From assembly GCF_029893635.1 (NCBI RefSeq), contig NZ_JARXYR010000002.1, positions 3,385,001 through 3,449,000 on the forward strand: a DNA stretch of 64,000 nucleotides, given 5' to 3'. The first letter of the stretch is position 1, and each line of letters begins with the position of its first letter. Positions 9,057 to 23,633 of this stretch are shown piece by piece. A program made the position numbers and the translations under genes. Under the pieces are notes generated by a model that saw only the letters and a program-made list of their open reading frames with translations, searched no databases and was not told where the DNA came from. Source of the stretch: Variovorax sp. TBS-050B. GTDB taxonomy: Bacteria > Pseudomonadota > Gammaproteobacteria > Burkholderiales > Burkholderiaceae_C.

Positions 9057-10556
9057 ATGCACAAATTCGACGAGATGTACGAGCAGCTGCCCTACGCGGG
9101 CGCTGCGATCCGGCAGCACTACAAGCGGTACGACCAATGGCTCGCGAAACAGCCTCCCGAGGTGATGCGTTCGCGGCGCGAAGAAGCGGAAATGATCTTC
9201 CGCCGGGTCGGCATCACCTTCGCCGTGTATGGCGCCAAGGACGAGGACGGCTCCGGCACCGAGCGGCTCATCCCTTTCGACCTGCTGCCGCGCATCATCC
9301 CCGCGCACGAGTGGGAAAGCATGGAGAAGGGCCTGGTACAGCGCGTGACGGCGCTCAACCGCTTCCTGCATGACGTCTACCACGACCAGGAGATCATCAA
9401 GGCCGGCATCATCCCGGCCGAGCAGATCCTGAACAACGCGCAGTTCCGGCCCGAGATGATGGGCGTGAACGTGCCGCACGACGTGTACTCCAACATCTCC
9501 GGCATCGACATCGTGCGCGCGCCCGATGCGAGCGGCAACGGCGAGTACTACGTGCTCGAGGACAACCTGCGCGTGCCCAGCGGCGTGAGCTACATGCTCG
9601 AGAACCGCAAGATGATGATGCGGCTCTTCCCCGAGCTGTTCAACCAGAACCGCATCGCCCCTGTCGCGCACTACCCCGACCTGCTGCTCGAGACCCTGCG
9701 CGCCAGCGCGCCGCCCGCGACCGCCGAGCCCACGGTGGTGGTGCTCACGCCCGGCATGTACAACAGCGCCTATTTCGAGCATGCCTTCCTCGCGCAGCAG
9801 ATGGGCGTGGAACTGGTCGAGGGGCAGGACCTCTTCGTCAGGGACAACTTCGTCTACATGCGCACCACGCGCGGGCCGAAGCGCGTCGACGTGATCTACC
9901 GCCGCGTGGACGACGACTTCCTCGATCCCGAGGTGTTCCGCCCCACCTCCACGCTCGGATGCGCCGGCCTGATGCGCGCCTACCGCGAAGGCAACGTCGT
10001 GATCTGCAATGCGGTGGGCACCGGCGTGGCCGACGACAAGTCGATCTACCCCTACGTGCCGAAGATGATCGAGTTCTACCTCGGCGAGCAGCCGATCCTG
10101 AAGAACGTGCCCACCTACATGTGCCGCAACAAGGACGAGCTGCAATACACGCTCGACAACATGAAGGACCTCGTGGTCAAGGAAGTGCACGGTGCCGGCG
10201 GTTACGGCATGCTGATCGGCCCGGCCGCCACGCACGCGGAGATCGAGGAGTTCAAGCAGGCGGTGCTCGCCAAGCCCGACGGCTACATCGCGCAGCCCAC
10301 GCTGAGCCTGTCGACCTCGCCGACCTTCGTCGATGCCGGCATCGCGCCGCGCCACATCGACCTGCGGCCCTTCGTGCTGTCGGGCAGCGAGGTGCAGATG
10401 GTGCCCGGCGGCCTCACGCGCGTGGCGCTCAAGGAGGGCTCGCTGGTGGTCAATTCGTCGCAGGGCGGCGGCACCAAGGACACCTGGATCCTCGAGGCGG
10501 ACCGCGGCGCGAAGCCCCGGCCGTCACAGTCGCAGAGCCAGTCGCAGTCCGACTAG
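9057..10556 (+). CDS. Circularly permuted type 2 ATP-grasp protein
   Basis: The ATG at 9057 follows a strong AAGGAGA site, giving 499 residues. Family marks include MMGVNVPHDVYSNISGIDIV, EYYVLEDNLRVPSGVSYMLENR, VVVLTPGMYNSAYFEH, CNAVGTGVADDKSIYPYVP and VVKEVHGAGGYGML; the last resembles the nucleotide-binding part of the permuted ATP-grasp fold. This family is almost always followed by an alpha-E gene, as here 27 bp downstream, and often by transglutaminase-like genes. Together they are thought to make or modify a peptide-like product by ATP-dependent ligation; the product is unknown. The end is a short Ser-Gln repeat (SQSQSQSQSD). Confidence 0.93.
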   Translation: MHKFDEMYEQLPYAGAAIRQHYKRYDQWLAKQPPEVMRSRREEAEMIFRRVGITFAVYGAKDEDGSGTERLIPFDLLPRIIPAHEWESMEKGLVQRVTALNRFLHDVYHDQEIIKAGIIPAEQILNNAQFRPEMMGVNVPHDVYSNISGIDIVRAPDASGNGEYYVLEDNLRVPSGVSYMLENRKMMMRLFPELFNQNRIAPVAHYPDLLLETLRASAPPATAEPTVVVLTPGMYNSAYFEHAFLAQQMGVELVEGQDLFVRDNFVYMRTTRGPKRVDVIYRRVDDDFLDPEVFRPTSTLGCAGLMRAYREGNVVICNAVGTGVADDKSIYPYVPKMIEFYLGEQPILKNVPTYMCRNKDELQYTLDNMKDLVVKEVHGAGGYGMLIGPAATHAEIEEFKQAVLAKPDGYIAQPTLSLSTSPTFVDAGIAPRHIDLRPFVLSGSEVQMVPGGLTRVALKEGSLVVNSSQGGGTKDTWILEADRGAKPRPSQSQSQSQSD

Positions 10557-10583
10557 CAGCCCCCAGGAATCAGGAGAACAACG

Positions 10584-11540
10584 ATGCTGTCACGCACCGC
10601 CGACCATCTCTACTGGATGTCGCGCTACACCGAGCGGGCCGAGAACACCGCGCGCATGCTCGATGTCAACTACCAGACCTCGCTCCTGCCCCAGTCGGCC
10701 GAAGTGGCCAAGTACGGCTGGCAGGGCGTGCTGTCGATCAGCGAACTGCTGCCCTGGTACAACCAGAAGTACGAGCAGATCGCGCCCAACGAGGTGATGG
10801 AGTTCATGGTCAAGGACGAGAGCAATCCATCCTCGATCGTCTCCTGCCTCAAGGCCGCGCGCGAGAACGCCCGCGCCGTGCGCGGCGCGCTGACCACCGA
10901 GGCCTGGGAGACCCAGAACACCACCTGGCTCGAGGTCAACCGCATGCTGCGCGCCGGCGACTTCGAGCGCGATCCGGCGCAGTTCTTCGAATGGGTCAAG
11001 TTCCGCTCGCACCTCTCGCGCGGCGTCACGCTCGGCACCATGCTGCAGGACGAGGCCTTCTACTTCTCGCGCCTGGGCACCTTCCTCGAACGCGCCGACA
11101 ACACCGCGCGCCTCGTGGACGTGAAATTCCACGCCCTCAACAGCGAGTTCTTCGGCACCGCCACCGAGGAAGACCAGGAGTACGACTTCTATCACTGGAG
11201 CGCGATCCTGCGCAGCGTCTCGGCCTTCGAGGTCTACCGCAAGGTGTACCGCGACGTGATCAAGCCCGAGCGCGTGGCCGAACTGCTGATCCTGCGCGCC
11301 GACATGCCGCGCTCGCTGCATGCGAGCCTCGTCGAGGTGGTCAACAACCTCGCGAAGGTGCAGAACGAGCAGAGCGCCGAGACGCAGCGCCGCGCCGGCA
11401 AGCTGCTGGCCGACCTGCAGTACGCGCGCGTGGACGAGATCCTCGCGACCGGGCTGCACGCCTACCTGACGCAGTTCCTCGACCGGGTGAACGAACTCGG
11501 CGTGCGGATCAGCCAGGACTTCCTGGTGCCGGCGCACTGA
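10584..11540 (+). CDS. Alpha-E domain-containing protein
   Basis: The protein has 318 mostly helical residues and starts at an ATG behind CAGGAGAAC. The typical opening is MLSRTADHLYWMSRYTERAE followed by NTARMLDVNYQ, and a repeat of the theme is seen in FLERADNTARLVDVKFH. The alpha-E family has no proven enzymatic function. It pairs with circularly permuted ATP-grasp proteins, here immediately upstream in the same operon, and probably forms a complex with them. The normal length and conserved ends suggest an intact gene. Confidence 0.93.
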   Translation: MLSRTADHLYWMSRYTERAENTARMLDVNYQTSLLPQSAEVAKYGWQGVLSISELLPWYNQKYEQIAPNEVMEFMVKDESNPSSIVSCLKAARENARAVRGALTTEAWETQNTTWLEVNRMLRAGDFERDPAQFFEWVKFRSHLSRGVTLGTMLQDEAFYFSRLGTFLERADNTARLVDVKFHALNSEFFGTATEEDQEYDFYHWSAILRSVSAFEVYRKVYRDVIKPERVAELLILRADMPRSLHASLVEVVNNLAKVQNEQSAETQRRAGKLLADLQYARVDEILATGLHAYLTQFLDRVNELGVRISQDFLVPAH

Positions 11541-11565
11541 GGCGGCACGGAAAGCGGCTACCCGG

Positions 11566-12102
11566 ATGCGGTTCGTGGCCCACTCGCCGCGCGCGTTCTC
11601 GATCGAGGGCTTTCTCGAGCCCGAGGAATGCGAGGCGCTGATCGCGCTCGCCGAGCGCGAAGGCTTTGCCTCGGCCGGCGTGCGCACCGTCGACGGTCCG
11701 AAGGCGATGCCGGCCATCCGCAACAACGACCGCGCGATGCTGCCGTCGCCCCATTGGGTGGACCTGCTCTGGCAGCGGCTGCAGCAGGCGCCGCTGCCGC
11801 AGCTCGACGGGCAGGCCCCGCGGTGCCTGCCGCGAGAGCTGCGCTTCTACAGGTATGCGCCCGGCCAGCGCTTCAAGATGCACAAGGACGGGCCCTGGCA
11901 CGAAGACGGCCTCACGAGCCGGCTCACCATGCTGGTGTACTTGAACGATGGCTTCGCCGGCGGCGACACCGACTTCCGCGAGTTCCGGGTCAGGCCCGAA
12001 GCGGGCTCGGCCCTGCTTTTCATCCATGACACCTGGCATGAAGGCGCGGCGGTGGAAGAGGGCACGAAGTACGTGCTGCGCTCGGACGTGATGTACGGCT
12101 AG
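11566..12102 (+). CDS. 2OG-Fe(II) oxygenase, prolyl-4-hydroxylase-like
   Basis: The protein has 178 residues, one double-stranded beta-helix domain. The iron triad is His106 and Asp108 in KMHKDGPWHEDG and His158 in DTWHEGAAVEEG, with Lys168 or Arg172 downstream to hold 2-oxoglutarate. YLNDGFAGGDTDF is a common mark of the prolyl-4-hydroxylase-like bacterial subfamily. It should hydroxylate a protein or small molecule, target unknown. It begins 25 bp after the alpha-E gene and may be cotranscribed, though a functional link is not established. No signal peptide. Confidence 0.88.
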   Translation: MRFVAHSPRAFSIEGFLEPEECEALIALAEREGFASAGVRTVDGPKAMPAIRNNDRAMLPSPHWVDLLWQRLQQAPLPQLDGQAPRCLPRELRFYRYAPGQRFKMHKDGPWHEDGLTSRLTMLVYLNDGFAGGDTDFREFRVRPEAGSALLFIHDTWHEGAAVEEGTKYVLRSDVMYG

Positions 12103-12313
12103 CGGGCATCGCTGCGCGAGGTCGGGGTGGTGCGCCAGGAGTCGCACGCCGGATGGCGTCGTCCTTCGGACAGCTGCGCGAGCGGCCGGCCGCGCCGGCG
12201 GAAGCAGCAGGCAGTTGCGGAACTTATCGCGCCCATGGCGCCCAGAAAGGTTCCCCGCCCGGCCGCGCCGGGCGCCCATCCCTGTGCACCACCGAAGAAA
12301 GGACCCCTCATCC

Positions 12314-12769
12314 ATGAATGGAATCAGCCGCCTGTCCGCCTGCCTGCTCGCCCTGTCCCTGCTCGTCACCGCCACGCCTGCCGCCTGGGCGCGCGAGATG
12401 GTGGCCTCCGCGGCCAGGACGCTGAACATGCGCACCGGCCCGGGCCTGAACCATCCCGCGCACTGGACGGTGTCGCGCGGCTATCCGTTCCAGGTGATCC
12501 AGCGCAAGGGCAACTGGCTGCAGGTGCGCGACTTCGAGAACGACCGCGCATGGATCTCGCGCTCGCTGACCAACAAGGTGCCGCACCGCGTCGTCAAGTC
12601 CACCACCGCGAACCTGCGCAGCACGCCGAGCACGCGTGCGCGCGTCGTGCTGAAGGCCGGCTACGGCGACGTGCTGCGCACGCTCGAGCAGCGCGGCAGC
12701 TGGACCAAGGTGCGCCACGAGGACGGCCCGGTCGGCTGGATCGCGACGCGCCTGACCTGGGGCTGGTGA
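12314..12769 (+). CDS. Exported protein with two SH3-like domains
   Basis: The ATG at 12314 follows AAGAAAGGA and starts a 151-residue protein with a clear Sec signal peptide, probably cut after AAWA. Two bacterial SH3 repeats follow: the first with RTLNMRTGPGLNH and WLQVRDFENDRAWIS, the second with TTANLRSTPSTRARVV and WTKVRHEDGPVGWIA. Such proteins usually act in the periplasm, with the SH3 parts binding cell-wall peptides or partner proteins. The 211 bp before it (12103-12313) holds no gene that I can support. Confidence 0.87.
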   Translation: MNGISRLSACLLALSLLVTATPAAWAREMVASAARTLNMRTGPGLNHPAHWTVSRGYPFQVIQRKGNWLQVRDFENDRAWISRSLTNKVPHRVVKSTTANLRSTPSTRARVVLKAGYGDVLRTLEQRGSWTKVRHEDGPVGWIATRLTWGW

Positions 12770-12797
12770 CGGCGGCAGGGCAGGTGGTGCGTGCCGC

Positions 12798-14297
<1,500 letters not shown>

Positions 14298-14321
14298 GGA
14301 TTCATCTTCCTCTGGGTCTTG

Positions 14322-14438
14322 CTCCTTCCCCCGCTGGGGGAAGGCTGGGATGGGGGCATTGGGCCGTCGATCAGCGGCAACGCGTCTGCAGGCGCCGCCG
14401 TGCCCCCACCCCGGCCTTCCCCCGGGAGGGGAGGGAGG
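14322..14438. repeat. C/G-run palindromic intergenic repeat, copy 1
   Basis: This lies between glpR and glpK. The left part has CTTCCCCC facing GGGGGAAGG, then TGGGATGGGGGC. After a variable middle the theme returns inverted as GCCCCCACCCCGG and CTTCCCCC. The same architecture occurs at 21166-21263 with different inner sequence. Such two-headed C/G-run palindromes are dispersed in many proteobacterial genomes. It could form a stem-loop in the glpR-glpK transcript. Confidence 0.7.
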
Positions 14439-14451
14439 AATGCCGGGGGAT

Positions 14452-15219
14452 TCATGGCTTTGCGATCTCCAGGCGCACCTGCGCCGCATGCAGCAGGTCC
14501 GCGAACGGCGGCGGCGGCTCGGCGTCGGTGAACAGGCGGTCGATCTGCGAGAGCGTGCCGAGCTGGATCATCGCAGGCCGGTTGAACTTGCTCGCGTCGG
14601 CCGCGAGCCACACCTCGCGCGCCTGGGCGATGATGGTCTGCGCCACCTTCACCTCGCGCAGGTCGAAGTCGCGCAGCGAACCGTCGGCCTCGATGCTCGA
14701 CACGCCGATCAGCGCGATGTCGACCTTGAACTGGCGGATGAAGTCGATCGTGGCCTCGCCCACGATCGCGCGGTCGCGCGGGCGCACCGAGCCGCCCGCC
14801 ACGATCACCTCGCACGAGGTGTTGCCGCTCAGGATGGTCGCGACGTTGAGGTTGTTGGTGATCACGCGCAGCCCGGTGTGGCGCGAGAGCGCCTTCGCGA
14901 TCGCCTCGGTGGTGGTGCCGATGTTGAGGATCAGCGAACAGTCGTTGGGCACCAGCTCGGCCACGCGGCGTGCGATGCGCGCCTTGCCTTCCGCATTCAG
15001 GGTCTCGCGCTGCTGGTAGCCGATGTTCTCGGTGGTGGAGCTCGGCACGCGCACGCCGCCGTGGAAGCGCGTGAGCAGCCCCTGGTCGGCCAGCCGCTGC
15101 ACGTCGCGGCGGACGGTCTGCAGCGTGACGCCAAGCATGTCGGCGAGCTGCTCGACGGTGACCGAGCCGCGCATGCGAACGGTGTCGAGGAGGTTGATCT
15201 GGCGCGGATTGGAATTCAC
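14452..15219 (-). CDS. glpR: DeoR-family glycerol regulon repressor
   Basis: The protein has 255 residues. The N-terminal DeoR helix-turn-helix is seen in [20 protein letters not shown] and [20 protein letters not shown], followed by RFHGGV. The sugar-phosphate sensing domain has [42 protein letters not shown] and the C-terminal [10 protein letters not shown]. In this family glycerol-3-phosphate releases the repressor. It lies between glpK and the divergent glpD operon, the usual place for GlpR. It is divergent from glpD across a 122 bp gap that contains paired TAAAACGAA motifs. Confidence 0.94.
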   Translation of the reverse strand: MNSNPRQINLLDTVRMRGSVTVEQLADMLGVTLQTVRRDVQRLADQGLLTRFHGGVRVPSSTTENIGYQQRETLNAEGKARIARRVAELVPNDCSLILNIGTTTEAIAKALSRHTGLRVITNNLNVATILSGNTSCEVIVAGGSVRPRDRAIVGEATIDFIRQFKVDIALIGVSSIEADGSLRDFDLREVKVAQTIIAQAREVWLAADASKFNRPAMIQLGTLSQIDRLFTDAEPPPPFADLLHAAQVRLEIAKP

Positions 15220-15274
15220 GGAAGCGTCGCGAAGCGAGGGAAGACTCGCGCAAAGGGTACAGGGCGGCCGACTT

Positions 15275-15293
15275 TAAAACGAACTAAAACGAA
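15275..15293. promoter_or_regulatory. Candidate GlpR operator: tandem TAAAACGAA motifs
   Basis: TAAAACGAA occurs at 15275-15283 and again at 15285-15293, a 10 bp period that puts both on the same DNA face. They lie in the glpR-glpD gap, 49 bp before the glpD start. DeoR-type repressors often bind tandem short A/T-rich repeats containing TCG or CGA, so this is a reasonable operator for controlling glpD and perhaps glpR. A related CACGAAAATAC sits at about 15350, inside the start of glpD. Confidence 0.5.
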
Positions 15294-15341
15294 TCCTACT
15301 AAGGGAAAACTCGGGGGAAAATCGCGTCAAAAGGAATCCAA

Positions 15342-17017
15342 ATGAAAAAACACGAAAATACAATGGCGCCCTTCCGTGATCGAAGTCACGAACTCAATGG
15401 GCCATCTTCTGTGAGCGATTTCTCCTCCCGACCGCCGGCGCCGGCCACCGATTGCGACGTGCTGATCGTCGGCGGCGGCATCAACGGCTGCGGCATCGCA
15501 CGCGACCTCGCGGGCCGCGGCTGGCGCGTGGTGCTGTGCGAGAAGGACGACCTCGCCTCGCACACCTCGTCGGCCTCCACCAAGCTCATCCACGGCGGCC
15601 TGCGCTACCTGGAGTACTACGAGTTCTCGCTGGTGCGCAAGGCGCTGCAGGAGCGCGAGGTGCTGCTCAAGAGCGCGCCGCACATCATGTGGCCGCTGCG
15701 CTTCGTGATGCCGCACGATCCGTCGATGCGGCCGGCCTGGATGATCCGCATCGGCCTCTTCATGTACGACCATCTGGCGCGCCGCGAGGTGCTGCCGGGC
15801 TCGCGCAGCGTGGACCTGCGCAGCCACGCGGCGGGCGCGCCGCTCAAGCCGCAGTTCGGGCGCGGCTTCGTCTATTCGGACGGCTGGGTCGACGATGCGC
15901 GGCTGGTGGTGCTCAATGCCGTGGATGCGAGGGCGCGCGGCGCCGAAGTGCTGACGCGCACCCGCTGCGTCCATGCGCAGCGCGACGCCGACGGATGGAC
16001 CGCGACGCTCGAGGCCGCGGACGGCGGCATCCGCGTGGTGCGCGCGCGCGCCGTGGTCAATGCCGCGGGCCCGTGGGCCGAATCGTTCCTGCGCGGCGTG
16101 GCGCAATCGGCCAAGGGCGAGGCGCTCGCGACACGGCACCTGCGGCTGGTCAAGGGCAGCCACATCGTGGTGCCGCGCCTGTTCGCCCACGACCATGCCT
16201 ACATCTTCCAGAACCCCGACAAGCGGATCATCTTCGCGATCCCGTACCAGGACGACTTCACGCTGATCGGCACCACCGACATCGAACTCAACGCCGACGA
16301 TCCCGGCGCGGCGCGCATCTCGGAGGACGAGATCGCCTACCTCTGCACGCAGGCGAGCCGCTATTTCGCGCAGCCGGTGGCGCCGGCCGACGTGGTCTGG
16401 ACCTACTCGGGCGTGCGCCCGCTGCTCGACGACGCCTCGGGCGATCCCTCGGCCGTGACGCGCGACTACATGCTCGAGTCGAACACCGCGGCGGCGCCGC
16501 TGCTGTCGGTCTGGGGCGGCAAGATCACCACCTTCCGCAAGCTCGCGGAAGACGCCGCCGACGAGGTCTGCCGCATGCTCGGCGATGCCGGCGCGCAGCG
16601 CGCCGCATGGACCGAAGGCGCCTTCCTGCCGGGCGGCGATCTCTCGGCCTGGATCGGCGCCGCGACGCGGCCGGACGACGACTTCGAGCGCTTCGTGGCC
16701 GCGGTGCAGGCGCGCCATCCCTGGCTCGATCCGAAGCTCGCGCGCCGCCTGGCGCGTGCCTACGGTGCGCGCATCGACGGGCTGCTCGGCGACGCACGGT
16801 CGATGGCGGACATGGGCGCGGCCGTGGCGCCGGGGCTGCACGAGCGCGAACTGCGGTTCCTGCAGCAGGAGGAGTGGGCGGCGAACGCCGACGACGTGCT
16901 CTGGCGCCGCTCCAAGCTCGGCCTGCACTACACCGACGAACAGCGCGCGCAGGTCGCAGCCTGGCTGCAGGCGCGCGCGAAGAACGACAGCCACACCACG
17001 ATTCACGGGGAGCGTTG

Positions 17018-17018
<1 letters not shown>
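15342..17018 (+). CDS. glpD: Aerobic glycerol-3-phosphate dehydrogenase
   Basis: The protein has 558 residues and is FAD-dependent, oxidising glycerol-3-phosphate to dihydroxyacetone phosphate and passing electrons to quinone at the inner membrane. The FAD loop is DVLIVGGGINGCGIARDLAG, followed by STKLIHGGLRYLEYYEFSLV, IFAIPYQDDFTLIGTTDIE and WGGKITTFRKLAEDA. I keep the ATG at 15342, which has AAAGGA 8 nt upstream; MAPFRD at 15363 is an alternative. The first 35 residues are a variable leader. The stop overlaps the glpS start by one base (TGATG), so the dehydrogenase and importer are one operon. Confidence 0.95.
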
Positions 17019-18091
<1,073 letters not shown>

Positions 18092-18093
18092 TC

Positions 18094-19160
18094 ATGGCAC
18101 GCATCGACCTCGACCTGGCCCACGCCTACCGCCCGAACCCGAAGCAGGACAGCGACTATGCGCTGCTGCCGCTGCAGATGAGCTTCCGCGACGGCGGCGC
18201 CTATGCCTTGCTCGGCCCTTCGGGCTGCGGCAAGACGACCATGCTCAACATCATCTCGGGCCTGCTCGTGCCCTCGCAGGGCAGCGTGAAGTTCGACGGC
18301 CGCGACGTGACGCGTGCCACGCCGCAGGAGCGCAACATCGCGCAGGTGTTCCAGTTTCCGGTGATCTACGACACCATGACCGTGGCCGAGAACCTCGCGT
18401 TCCCGCTGCGCAACCGCAAGGTGCCCGAGGACCAGATCAGGAAGCGCGTGGGCGAGATCGCCGAGATGCTCGACATGAGCGGCCAGCTCGACCAGCGCGC
18501 CGCGAACCTCGCGGCCGATGCCAAGCAGAAGATCTCGCTCGGCCGCGGCCTGGTGCGCAGCGACGTCTCGGCGGTGCTGTTCGACGAGCCGCTCACGGTG
18601 ATCGATCCGCACCTCAAGTGGCAGCTGCGGCGCAAGCTCAAGCAGATCCACCGCGAGCTCAAGCTCACGCTGATCTACGTGACGCACGACCAGGTCGAGG
18701 CATTGACCTTCGCCGAAGAGGTGGTGGTGATGACGCGCGGCAAGGCAGTGCAGGTGGGCAGCGCCGAGGCGCTGTTCGAGCGGCCGGCGCACACCTTCGT
18801 GGGCCATTTCATCGGCTCGCCGGGCATGAACTTTCTTTCGGCCGAATGCGCGAACGGCGCGCTCGAAGTCGGCGGCACCTCGCTCAAGCCGACGCGCGAA
18901 CTGCCGCCGGGCGCGCTGAAGATCGGCATCCGCCCGGAGTACCTGCGCCTCGCGAGCGCCGGCGCGCCCGGTGCGGTGCCAGCGGTCGTGACGCTGGTGC
19001 AGGACGTGGGCACGCACACGATGCTGAGCGCGGACGCCGACGGCAGCACGGTGAAGGTGCGGCTGCACGGCGGTGAGACGCCGCCCGCGGCCGGCGACAC
19101 GGTGTGGCTGCGCGTGCTGGACACGCACACCTGCTACTACAAGGACGAGGAACTGGTGGC

Positions 19161-19164
<4 letters not shown>
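18094..19164 (+). CDS. glpT: Glycerol ABC importer ATPase, GlpT type (degenerate signature motif)
   Basis: The protein has 356 residues. Walker A GPSGCGKTTM, Walker B AVLFDEPLTVID and the H-loop YVTHDQVEAL are intact. The ABC signature is not: LAADAKQKISLGRGL stands where [15 protein letters not shown] is normal. This is the mirror image of GlpS, which has the signature but no H-loop histidine. After the ATPase core comes a MalK-like regulatory domain (KIGIRPEYLRL). The stop overlaps the permease start (ATGA). Despite the name, this is not the MFS glycerol-3-phosphate transporter GlpT of enteric bacteria. Confidence 0.9.
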
Positions 19165-20051
<887 letters not shown>

Positions 20052-20077
20052 TTCGAGTGCTGTCTTCGGGGCGCGAT

Positions 20078-20296
20078 CACGCCGACGGGGTACCTTGCTC
20101 CGCGAATGTCCCCCGGCCTTCGGCCTCCTCCTTTATTTCGCTGCGCAAGGCACCCCGTCGGCGTGCTCGTTGCACAGAGCGGTCGTTGATCGGCCGCAAA
20201 CAACGAGCGTGCCCCGTGCACAGGGCATCGGGTGCTCCCCGCAGCGAAATAAAGGAGGAGCCGAAGGCGGGGGACATTCGCGGAGGGGAGTACCCG
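20078..20296. repeat. Composite structured repeat, copy 1 (two inverted stem-loop units)
   Basis: Unit 1a: arms 20078-20097 and 20146-20165 pair over 20 positions with one mismatch, and the loop has inner hairpin GGCC-TTC-GGCC (20115-20125). Unit 1b, inverted: arms CGGGTGCTCCCC (20229-20240) and GGGGAGTACCCG (20285-20296), with one G-T wobble and inner hairpin GCC-GAA-GGC (20260-20268). Both loops share a conserved core, CGCGAATGTCCCCC and TCCTCCTTTATTTCGCTGCG in unit 1a orientation. The 63 bp spacer contains TCGTTGATCGGCCGCAAACA. The composite recurs, reversed, at 27161-27383. It lies between two permease genes of one operon, so it is transcribed. Confidence 0.85.
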
Positions 20297-20340
20297 GTGG
20301 CCTGTGCACGCGCCCTGGATACGCGTTGGAGGAACCAGAA

Positions 20341-21153
<813 letters not shown>

Positions 21154-21165
21154 GGTTCGGTTTTT

Positions 21166-21263
21166 CTCCCTCCCCCTCTGGGGGAGGGCAGGGGTGGGGG
21201 CAAGCGGCGTATCCATCGGACGCCGATGCCCCCATCCCAACCTTCCCCCAGAGGGGGAAGGCG
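21166..21263. repeat. C/G-run palindromic intergenic repeat, copy 2
   Basis: This lies between glpQ and glpU. CTCCCTCCCCCTCTGGGGGAG is followed by GGGTGGGGGC, and after a variable middle GCCCCCATCCC and CTTCCCCCAGAGGGGGAAG face it. The architecture matches 14322-14438 with different details in the arms. It would form two hairpins joined by a longer stem in the operon mRNA. Confidence 0.7.
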
Positions 21264-21287
21264 CAAGAGAAGACAAGGAGATAAAGA

Positions 21288-21596
21288 ATGTTCGACTGGA
21301 TGGTATGGACCACACCCGTGGCCATTTTCTTCACCTGCATCGTGCTGATGCTGATCGGCATGACCGTGTGGGAGATCAAGTCGCCCACCACCATGCGCCG
21401 CGGCTGGCTGCCGATGGCGACCACGCGCGGCGACCGGCTCTTCATCGGGCTGCTGGCCGCGGCCTACGTCAACCTGATCTTCGTCGGCCTGGCCGGCAAG
21501 TTCCAGGAATGGATGAGCCTCGAGGCCGAGCCCTCGATCTGGATCAGCTTCGTGCTGTCGATGTGCCTGCTCGCGCTGATCATGCGCAAGGGCTAG
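21288..21596 (+). CDS. glpU: DUF2160 small membrane protein of the glycerol importer
   Basis: The protein has 102 residues and three hydrophobic segments: VAIFFTCIVLMLIGMTVWEI, FIGLLAAAYVNLIFVGL and WISFVLSMCLLALIM. It is a DUF2160 protein, the family encoded between the permeases and binding protein of glycerol ABC operons in rhizobia and called GlpU there. Its exact role is not settled; it may stabilise the permease or act as an accessory subunit. The start has AAGGAG upstream. Position between glpQ and glpV supports the assignment. Confidence 0.88.
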   Translation: MFDWMVWTTPVAIFFTCIVLMLIGMTVWEIKSPTTMRRGWLPMATTRGDRLFIGLLAAAYVNLIFVGLAGKFQEWMSLEAEPSIWISFVLSMCLLALIMRKG

Positions 21597-21695
21597 GGCG
21601 AAGTTTTCTGTTGTTGTGAGACGCGACCGGCTCTCTGCCTCCCCGGAGCCGCGATCGAAAGAACCGGGGAAGCTTTCAACCGAGGAGACACGTTC

Positions 21696-23429
<1,734 letters not shown>

Positions 23430-23494
23430 GGACGCCTCCCGGAGCGCCGCCGGTCCGCACCGGCGCCGCCTCGGGGCTGCCGACGGCCTGAGAG

Positions 23495-23524
23495 GGGCCG
23501 CGTCGCGAGGCGCGGCCCTTTTTT
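23495..23524 (+). terminator. Rho-independent terminator after glpV
   Basis: GGGCCGCG (23495-23502) pairs perfectly with CGCGGCCC (23511-23518) around an 8-base loop and is followed by six T. It ends the glp import operon and separates it from the next cluster. Confidence 0.85.
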
Positions 23525-23633
23525 GCCTGTTCCCGGGCCTATCCGTGGGGCCGATACGACGGCATGACCAATAGCAGATGCGCCGGTTGCACTGTTTGGC
23601 TTACATTCGACGGCCCTCGTTTCGCCCCTGCAA

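Noticed and set aside
12103..12313. A gene or RNA in the 211 bp before the SH3 protein
   Set aside because: No ribosome-linked frame or stable terminator-like structure was found; treated as leader/promoter DNA.
14298..14451. A small gene between glpK and glpR
   Set aside because: Open frames here only reflect the C/G-run palindrome, with no ribosome site and no plausible protein.
20231..20290. A riboswitch in the glpP-glpQ gap
   Set aside because: The structure is repeated at an unrelated locus and in inverted pairs, which fits a dispersed repeat rather than a metabolite sensor.
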